Program-made: the position numbers and the translations under genes | DNA from: Synergistaceae bacterium UBA5560 | GTDB taxonomy: Bacteria > Synergistota > Synergistia > Synergistales > Aminiphilaceae | Length of the DNA stretch: 29,390 nt | Reading direction: 5' to 3' | Assembly (NCBI GenBank): GCA_002425685.1 | Contig: DIMS01000033.1 | Span: 1-29,390 of the forward strand | The notes under the pieces: generated by a model | The model's database searches: none | Told to the model about the DNA's origin: nothing | What the model saw: only the letters and a program-made list of their open reading frames with translations | Shown: positions 23,859 through 29,390 of the stretch, in pieces | How positions within the stretch are numbered: the first letter of the stretch is position 1 | Layout: each line of letters starts with the position of its first letter

Positions 23859-25388
23859 TTATCCCAGCGGGCCGATCACCCGTTCTACCGCGTCAACAAG
23901 TTCCCCATTTCCGATCATCGCGGATGCGGCGGCCTGATCCTCAAAAAAAACTCTGTCTTCCTGCAGAAAAGCGACCTTCTCACGCAACAGCCCGTACGCC
24001 GGAGCAGTTCCCTTTCCCGCCGCCAAACCCGGCTGCAGGTCTGCCGCCTGCGCGGCGGCCATCCATTCGATACCCAGCACGGCCTCCACATGTTCCACGA
24101 TCTGTCGTGCTTTTCTGGCGGCGATGGTCCCCATACTGACGTGATCCTCCTGCCCCGCCGACGTGGGAATCGAATCCACGCTGGCCGGATGGGCAAGGAC
24201 CTTGTTCTCCGAGACAAGAGCCGCCGCCGCATATTGAGGCACCATGAAACCGCAGTTGAGTCCACCCTCTTCAACCAGAAAGGCGGGCAGACCGTGATTA
24301 TGTGCGGGATCCACCAGCTTGGCGATCCGCCTTTCCGAAAGATTTCCCAGTTCGGCCACCGCAATGCCGAGCGCATCCATGGCAATCGCGACAGGCTCTC
24401 CGTGGAAATTTCCTCCGGACAGCACCTCGCCGTTTTCGAAAACCAGCGGATTATCCGTTACGGCATTCATTTCGACCTCCACGACCTGGCGGACATACGC
24501 CACAGCCGCTCGACAGGCCCCGTGGACCTGAGGAATGCATCGCAAAGAATAAGCATCCTGCATTCTCCGTTCTCCCTGCCTGGAAGCGCACTCGCTTTCC
24601 TGAAGCAATCTCCGGAGGTTTTCAGCACTTGCGCACTGTCCCCGTTGCCCGCGGATTTCATGAATTCTCGCGTCGAAGGCATCCGTGATTCCCCGCAATC
24701 CTTCCACCGTCAGCGCGGCGATGATGTCCGCACATTTCACGAGATTTTCGGCCCCGCACAGCGCAAACGCCGCGATGGAAGTCATTACGGGCGTTCCGTT
24801 GATCAGCGCCAGTCCTTCTTTCGCTTTGAGCCGCAGCAACGGCACGCCCGCACGATACATCGCTTCGGCCCCGGAAAGGCGGGCTCCACCATACACGGCG
24901 TACCCCTCACCGATCATGGGAAGCACCATATGCGCCAAAGGGCAGAGATCCCCGCTGGCACCCACGGACCCTTTCTCCGGAATGACCGGCGTTACCCGTT
25001 TGTTCAGCATTTCCGCAAGAGTCGATACAACCTCGGGTCTCGCGCCCGAGTATCCTTTTACCAGAGCGTTGACCCGCAGGAGCATGACACCCCGAACGAT
25101 CTCCTCCGAGAGAGGATTTCCGACACCGACTGCGTCCGCCCTGATCAGATTGATCTGTAACGCGCTCAATTGCTCCTCGGAAATCGAAACATCCGCAAAC
25201 CTGCCAAACCCCGTGTTGATCCCGTACATGGGAACACCTGCCTTCAGGTGCTCCTCCACGATTTTTCTCGAACGGCGCACTTTATTCATGGCGTGCTCCG
25301 TGATGATCACCGTTGCCCCGTCTCTCGCGACGGCGAGAAAATCTTGAAGAGAAAGAGGTTTTTCTCCCAACTCCACGTTCCGCTCCAC
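23859..25388 (-). CDS. hutH: histidine ammonia-lyase
   Basis: A 509-residue enzyme that removes ammonia from L-histidine to give urocanate, the first step of the pathway. The self-made MIO cofactor comes from Ala144-Ser145-Gly146 in GSVGASGDLCPLAHM. Tyr55 in YGINTGFGRF, the family segments LSGGNFHGEPVA and LSERRIAKLVDPAHN, and SIPTSAGQEDHVSMG are all present; SGGNFHGEP is typical for histidine rather than phenylalanine or tyrosine lyases. GTG at 25388 is taken as start because GGAGGGGG lies 8 bases before it and the product then has normal length; the open frame to 25505 is longer than family members. It is separated from the rest of the hut genes by the IS30 relic and gntR, and no copy of the 21-bp palindrome is seen before it. 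Confidence 0.93.
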   Translation of the reverse strand: MERNVELGEKPLSLQDFLAVARDGATVIITEHAMNKVRRSRKIVEEHLKAGVPMYGINTGFGRFADVSISEEQLSALQINLIRADAVGVGNPLSEEIVRGVMLLRVNALVKGYSGARPEVVSTLAEMLNKRVTPVIPEKGSVGASGDLCPLAHMVLPMIGEGYAVYGGARLSGAEAMYRAGVPLLRLKAKEGLALINGTPVMTSIAAFALCGAENLVKCADIIAALTVEGLRGITDAFDARIHEIRGQRGQCASAENLRRLLQESECASRQGERRMQDAYSLRCIPQVHGACRAAVAYVRQVVEVEMNAVTDNPLVFENGEVLSGGNFHGEPVAIAMDALGIAVAELGNLSERRIAKLVDPAHNHGLPAFLVEEGGLNCGFMVPQYAAAALVSENKVLAHPASVDSIPTSAGQEDHVSMGTIAARKARQIVEHVEAVLGIEWMAAAQAADLQPGLAAGKGTAPAYGLLREKVAFLQEDRVFFEDQAAASAMIGNGELVDAVERVIGPLG

Positions 25389-25785
25389 CTTGAAGACCCC
25401 CTCCGCAACATTTTCACCCGAGTGGCAAAAGAACCATCGCGCTTTTCCGCGCCACGCGAAGTACCTCCTTGTCTCTTTGTAGGTTCGGTCTTTGCACTGT
25501 TCCATCGGAACACGTCACCATGCAGGGCAGGTACGATTCCAACAGAAAAAACCGCTCGCTCTTTCTCTGCTCAGATACATGCGCTCTTCCAAAAACCGGA
25601 GGACACACTCCTTCCCCGTGCCGAAGGGTGTTCGGCGTTTTCTGACGTCACGTTGCTGCGACGGGTATCCTCTAAAGCGCATCCGAAAAGGGTCCGTTCC
25701 AAACGCCTCGATCCAGGAAAATGCTTTTCTTAGACATCCTCGAAAGCGTCATCGACATATTTGTGGAAGAGCGCATACATCGTCG
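25389..25785. other. region between the deacetylase gene and hutH
   Basis: About 400 bases that must carry the hutH promoter unless transcription reads in from the deacetylase gene. I recognise no clear -35/-10 pair and no terminator hairpin. Near hutH there is a small reading frame with an excellent ribosome-binding site (next entry). Confidence 0.4.
25414..25455 (-). CDS. possible 13-codon leader peptide before hutH
   Basis: GTG at 25455 lies 7 bases after a perfect AAGGAGGT (25470-25463) and opens a 13-residue frame (VARKSAMVLLPLG) that stops 25 bases before the hutH start codon, in a different frame. The ribosome-binding site has no other start codon to serve. The peptide has no histidine codons, so it is not a classic histidine attenuator. 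It might help open hutH mRNA, or be chance. Confidence 0.25.
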   Translation of the reverse strand: MARKSAMVLLPLG

Positions 25786-27630
25786 TCAACGGTCTCTCTT
25801 TTCTGGGCTTTTTTCGGGCACCGGTGTCTCCCGTGTTTTCACACCCTGTCGCCGGCCCTCCCCAGTTTTTCCTCTCCCGTGAAATCGACCGCCGAAACGC
25901 TCTTCCCAGAGACCGCGGAAAAAACTCCGGGCGTTGCCGCCGAGCACCCGGTTGTCATAGCCGCCCTCCTGTACCACCAGAGTGGGCAAGCGGAGAGTGG
26001 CTAGACGCCGTCCGCTTCGCTCGAAATCCTTTCCTGTCAGGTCCCAGGAGCCGGTCGGATCGTTTCTTGCCCCGTCAAGTCCGAGAGAGACCACCAGGAA
26101 GGAGGGAGAAAAAGACGTGACACGCCGCAACGCGAGAGCGAGAGCCTCATCATACCGCACACCCTCCACCTTCTCCGGCAACGGAATGTTCAGATTGAAG
26201 CCCTCCCCCTCTCCCTCGCCCCTTTCCTCGGCAAAACCCGAGAAGTAGGGATAGGCAAGATTCGGATGGCCGTGAATGGAGATGGTGAAAACATCGGCGC
26301 GCCCGTAGAAGATGTTCTGGGTTCCGTTGCCGTGGTGGTAATCCAGGTCCAGCACGGCGACCCTTCCAAATCGGCTCAAATAGTGAGCCGCCACGGCGGC
26401 GTTGTTGAAATAGCAGAACCCGCCGAAAGCGCGGCGTTCCGCGTGGTGTCCCGGAGGACGAACCAGTGCGTAGGCAAGAGGGCATCCGTGAAGCAGTTCC
26501 CTGGCACCGGTGAGGGCACAGTCCACGGCCCTCCTGGCCGTCAGGAAGGCATTTCGGTTGAGCGGGGTGAAGGTATCGATGCAGTAGTATCCGGCACGGG
26601 TGGGGAGATCCTTCGGTGGGCGGGCGGCATTCCGGATGGGAAACACGTAGGGATAAAGAGATTTCCCTTCCTCCATTCCGGCGCAGACTCTCTTGAGATA
26701 GTCGAGAAACGGACCATCGTGCACGGCCCGGAGATTCTCCTCGCCGAAGTGGCGCGGCGGAGCAAGTTCGAAAATCCCCGTGGGCAGAAGCTCCCGGAGA
26801 ATGCTTCGGATCCGCACGGGCGCCTCCACGTATCCGCGCTCTCTAACATGGTGAATCTCGTGCCCCTGGTTCACCACGAGCAAAATACGCCGGTCCCGGG
26901 GAATCTCCTCCCGAACGGCGAGGATGGGAACATTCTGCCGCACATAACGAAAGGGGCGTAGTTTCACCGGATCGTCCCTGATGGACGCAAGGATCATGCG
27001 ATTGTACTCGGGAGAACAGAGGTGCCCATACTTTTTCTGCAGAATCTCCCGGACGACCTGGCGGGCCTTCTCCCGGCGCAAGGGCCTTCCCAGGCCGAGA
27101 CCATCGAAGACGAGATAAGGGGGATCGCTCCCGCTCGGCTCGAGTGGCGTCTCGTAGGCGGTGCCCGCAAGCGGCCTCGCTCCGTAGCGTTCGTAAAACC
27201 GAAGGCGTGCCGTGTTCTGCTTGCGAATGGCCGGATCCGGGGACAAAAGCGGATCATCGGGAAGACATTCGAAGAAGAGTCCCACACACCCCAGGGCAAG
27301 CGCCTCTTCCCGTACTCGTTCGTAAAGGGCGCTCCCTACACCGCGCCCCGTCTCGAGCCGTCCTGCGGCGATAAAATCCAGGAAGGCGAACTGCGCCACC
27401 GCGTCGTGTAGGACAAGCGCGAATCCGCGCACCTCCGCACGACTTCCCTCCGCCACAAAGAGCAAACTCTGAAATCCTGTCTTGAGCGGGTTGCGAAGTT
27501 TTTCCGGAAGGGTTTCCACTTCCTCTTCGGACACCGCGGCGAATTGTTCCTTCAGAATGCGCTTCACCTGGTCCAACGCTCCCTTTCCAGAGGGAGAAAA
27601 CTCGTCGAAAACCCGTCGAATGCGAAACAC
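25786..27630 (-). CDS. GNAT acetyltransferase fused to HDAC-family deacetylase (acetylpolyamine amidohydrolase-like)
   Basis: A 614-residue soluble fusion. Residues about 1-180 form a GNAT N-acetyltransferase with the acetyl-CoA loop RLETGRGVGSALYERV (residues 91-106) and a RLRFYERYGARPL tail. Residues about 225-575 form an HDAC/acetylpolyamine amidohydrolase with all catalytic parts: His395-His396 in RPPGHHAERR, zinc ligands Asp430 and His432 in LDLDYHHGNGTQ, Asp519 in SLGLDGARNDPTG, and Tyr558 in QEGGYD. A charged, probably disordered tail ends it. One protein could thus add and remove acetyl groups, on polyamines, small amines or lysines. GTG at 27630 is chosen since AGGAGGG lies 8 bases before it; the upstream open frame to 27735 lacks a ribosome-binding site. 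It lies upstream of hutH on the same strand. Confidence 0.9.
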   Translation of the reverse strand: MFRIRRVFDEFSPSGKGALDQVKRILKEQFAAVSEEEVETLPEKLRNPLKTGFQSLLFVAEGSRAEVRGFALVLHDAVAQFAFLDFIAAGRLETGRGVGSALYERVREEALALGCVGLFFECLPDDPLLSPDPAIRKQNTARLRFYERYGARPLAGTAYETPLEPSGSDPPYLVFDGLGLGRPLRREKARQVVREILQKKYGHLCSPEYNRMILASIRDDPVKLRPFRYVRQNVPILAVREEIPRDRRILLVVNQGHEIHHVRERGYVEAPVRIRSILRELLPTGIFELAPPRHFGEENLRAVHDGPFLDYLKRVCAGMEEGKSLYPYVFPIRNAARPPKDLPTRAGYYCIDTFTPLNRNAFLTARRAVDCALTGARELLHGCPLAYALVRPPGHHAERRAFGGFCYFNNAAVAAHYLSRFGRVAVLDLDYHHGNGTQNIFYGRADVFTISIHGHPNLAYPYFSGFAEERGEGEGEGFNLNIPLPEKVEGVRYDEALALALRRVTSFSPSFLVVSLGLDGARNDPTGSWDLTGKDFERSGRRLATLRLPTLVVQEGGYDNRVLGGNARSFFRGLWEERFGGRFHGRGKTGEGRRQGVKTRETPVPEKSPEKRDR

Positions 27631-27881
27631 TTCTACGTCCCTCCTCAAACCGACCCTCCGCTGGCGTCCGTTTTTCTGAGGACACCACGCCTCCTGCGGC
27701 AATGGCAGACACAGGCGCCATTCGTCCGCGACCACCGAGCGAAAGAAGTTTCACCCCGTTCCACGTCTCCATCCATTCGGAAAAAGCGGACACAAGAAGG
27801 TCGAAGAGACACTTCTCCATGCTCCCGTATGCTTGAGAAGAGCCCTTTCCGGACGGAGGGCGATCGCTTTCCTCGACGAAA

Positions 27882-27929
27882 TTTCCGTTTTTTCCTAAAG
27901 GGAAGTCGCCCTTTCCGAAAAAACGGAAA
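27882..27929. repeat. strong 13+6 bp hairpin in a divergent intergenic region
   Basis: TTTCCGTTTTTTC (27882-27894) pairs perfectly with 27917-27929, and inside it AAAGGG (27897-27902) pairs with CCCTTT (27909-27914) around a 6-base loop, with a 2x2 internal mismatch. No U run follows on either strand. It resembles a terminator but has no gene ending at it. Confidence 0.7.
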
Positions 27930-27937
27930 ACTCTCAC

Positions 27938-27966
27938 GTAACAACATTGAAATAACCCGCTATAAT
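27938..27966 (+). promoter_or_regulatory. putative promoter of the chemoreceptor gene
   Basis: A perfect TATAAT at 27961-27966 with a weaker -35 box GTAACA (27938-27943, 4 of 6 matches) 17 bases upstream. This leaves a 5' leader of about 150 bases before the ATG at 28123. It is not of the flagellar sigma-28 type. Confidence 0.5.
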
Positions 27967-28122
27967 ACCACCATATTCCTCCAAAAGAGGATGCCACTGT
28001 CGATACACAATGCCGTCGCACCTTTGTTTCTCAATAACTTCCGACGAATGTTCCACCTTTTGTCGGATCCGGTCCTCTTTCGGGAGACAGACACCATCAT
28101 TTCGGTGAGGAGGAGATAGGTC

Positions 28123-29390
28123 ATGAACACGCTTCGAGGGCGTCTCATCGGCACTTTCCTGATCCTTTCTCTCAGCGCTCTGGGCATCCTCGGCTTTATC
28201 GCCGTCGATCGTTCGCAGAAGATTCTCATCGAGGAAGCCCGAAAAGAGGGGCACGCCATGGCAGAGATAGCGGCCTTGCGAGTGGACAACCTCATCGTCA
28301 AGCTCCAGACGCTTCTCGAATTCCAGGCGCAACGTTTGGAAATCAAGGGGATGAACTGGGAATTGCAAAAAGCGACGCTCACGGAGGCGACAAAGGATGC
28401 CGGATTTCTGGATGTTTTCATTATAGACCCCACTGGGCAGGGACGATCCATCTCCGACAAAACGGGCGACTACGCGAACCGAGTTTATTTCAAGGCCGCC
28501 ATGGAGACAAAAAAACCCTTTGTCAGCGAGCCCCTCATCTCAAAGTCCACGGGACAGAGCATCGTGGCTTTCGCCGTGCCTGTGATCGGCTACGGCGAAG
28601 ATCCCGTGGCCGTTCTCATGGGCAGCATGCGCACCGAGGATCTCACGGCCTTCGTCGCATCCATGACCTGGGGCAAAACCGGTTACGCTTTCATCGCGGA
28701 CAAGGGAGGCATCGTCACCGCCCATCCCGACAAGGAACTCATAGGCAATCTGAACATCTCCGAGGCAGGAGAACTCGTCCCCACTCCGCTTGCTCAAGGC
28801 GTGCGAAAAGCACTTGCAGGCGAGGGAGGACTTATGGAATACACCTTTAAAGACATCGAAGACATCGCCGCCTACACGCCCATTCCAACCTCGGGGTGGG
28901 CATTGGTTCTCCAAGCCCCCATCAAGGAAATCCTGGCCCCTGTTCAGGCCCTCAAGACTTCCATGCTGATCGCCGTAGCCATTCTTGCCGTTCTCGTGAT
29001 CGGCGCCTCGATCTGGTTGAGCGGCAGCATCGCCGCTCCCATCCATGTCGTCTGCGAAAGCATGCGGCAGATCGGCAGCGGAGACCTCTCCACTCGAATC
29101 ACCGTCAGATCCTCGCTCGGTGAAGTCAAAGAACTGGTGGAATCCATCAACAACACCATTGATGCCGTTTCAAATTCCGTGACGACCATCCTCGACACCT
29201 CCGGCGCCCTTCTCGCCAAGGCGGAGGACATGAGCGCCGCATCGGAGGAGGTCACCGCAGGCATCACCGAGGTGGCATCCATGACGAATCGCGTGAACAC
29301 CAACACCCAGGACACGGCCGCAGCCATCGAAGAGGCCAATGCGGGGGTGAGCGAAGTCTCCCTGAGCGCCCAGGCGGGGGCCAAGGCCGC
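28123..29390 (+). CDS. methyl-accepting chemotaxis protein (partial, runs off the window)
   Basis: The first 422 residues of a chemoreceptor. A first membrane helix lies at about 9-29. The outer part, about residues 35-280, looks like a double Cache domain: FIIDPTGQGRSISDKTGDYANRVYFKAAM (in pieces DPTGQGRSIS and RVYFKAAM), KPFVSEPLISKSTGQSIVAFAVPV, and the second module GKTGYAFIADKGGIVTAHPDKELIG. A second helix at about 286-307 is followed by a HAMP domain (SIAAPIHVVCESMRQIGSGDLSTRI) and the start of the coiled-coil signalling domain, where MSAASEEVTAGITEV and AAAIEEANAGVSEVS are typical. Double Cache receptors often bind amino acids or carboxylates. The ATG follows GAGGAGGAG. The signalling tip lies beyond the window. 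Confidence 0.92.
   Translation, partial: MNTLRGRLIGTFLILSLSALGILGFIAVDRSQKILIEEARKEGHAMAEIAALRVDNLIVKLQTLLEFQAQRLEIKGMNWELQKATLTEATKDAGFLDVFIIDPTGQGRSISDKTGDYANRVYFKAAMETKKPFVSEPLISKSTGQSIVAFAVPVIGYGEDPVAVLMGSMRTEDLTAFVASMTWGKTGYAFIADKGGIVTAHPDKELIGNLNISEAGELVPTPLAQGVRKALAGEGGLMEYTFKDIEDIAAYTPIPTSGWALVLQAPIKEILAPVQALKTSMLIAVAILAVLVIGASIWLSGSIAAPIHVVCESMRQIGSGDLSTRITVRSSLGEVKELVESINNTIDAVSNSVTTILDTSGALLAKAEDMSAASEEVTAGITEVASMTNRVNTNTQDTAAAIEEANAGVSEVSLSAQAGAKA

Larger units (their letters stand above)
27631..28122. other. divergent intergenic region between deacetylase and chemoreceptor genes
   Basis: About 490 bases with no convincing gene. It holds the strong hairpin at 27882-27929, a likely chemoreceptor promoter at 27938-27966 and, close to the start of the chemoreceptor gene, a GAGGAGGAG ribosome-binding site. 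The promoter of the deacetylase gene was not recognised. Confidence 0.5.

Noticed and set aside
25414..25470. Histidine-type attenuator before hutH
   Set aside because: The short frame contains no histidine codons and no competing terminator hairpins were seen.
27254..28021. Minus-strand open frame reaching into the intergenic region before the deacetylase gene
   Set aside because: Most of it overlaps the GNAT domain in another frame; the unique part has no ribosome-binding site, crosses the strong hairpin and matches no family.
27938..28122. Sigma-28 promoter or riboswitch before the chemoreceptor gene
   Set aside because: No TAAA...GCCGATAA-like boxes are present, and I could not fold the leader into any riboswitch pattern that I know.
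1..29390. CRISPR array, tRNA, rRNA or phage genes
   Set aside because: No regularly spaced repeats, cloverleaf sequences, ribosomal RNA stretches or phage proteins were noticed on either strand.

Overview
The window looks like a GC-rich chromosome segment of an anaerobic, amino-acid-fermenting bacterium. My best guess is Synergistota. This is inferred from the gene mix (tetrahydrofolate-linked histidine degradation, TRAP and NhaC-type transporters, aconitase X, saccharopine dehydrogenase, GntR/FCD regulators) and not from any marker gene. No rRNA, tRNA, CRISPR array or phage was seen.

Left part (1-10.2 kb): a YkuK/DUF458 gene; a decayed IS21-type istB relic; a plus-strand GntR/FCD regulator followed by an unusual NhaC-family antiporter carrying a secreted cohesin-like domain, and a saccharopine dehydrogenase. 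Then come a convergent MFS transporter, a divergent exported PheC-like protein (cyclohexadienyl dehydratase or the solute-binding protein it evolved from), a bidirectional terminator and a large lipoprotein of unknown role.

Centre (10.3-25.4 kb): a long minus-strand block. In transcription order it reads hutH, an IS30 relic, a GntR/FCD regulator, aconitase X pair 2 (large, small), hutU, a D-2-hydroxyacid dehydrogenase, hutI, formimidoyl-THF cyclodeaminase, glutamate formimidoyltransferase, aconitase X pair 1 (large, small), and a TRAP transporter dctP-dctQ-dctM. The hut genes convert histidine to urocanate, imidazolonepropionate, formiminoglutamate and then glutamate, passing the one-carbon unit to tetrahydrofolate. 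The two aconitase X dehydratases and the dehydrogenase inside this run have no place in the textbook route and are the most interesting content. The regulator's own promoter and the promoter of the aconitase X/hutU operon carry almost the same 21-bp palindrome, which strongly suggests that the regulator controls both.

Right part (25.8 kb-end): a GNAT acetyltransferase fused to an HDAC-family deacetylase, a 490-bp intergenic region with a strong perfect hairpin, and the start of a methyl-accepting chemotaxis protein that runs off the end of the window.
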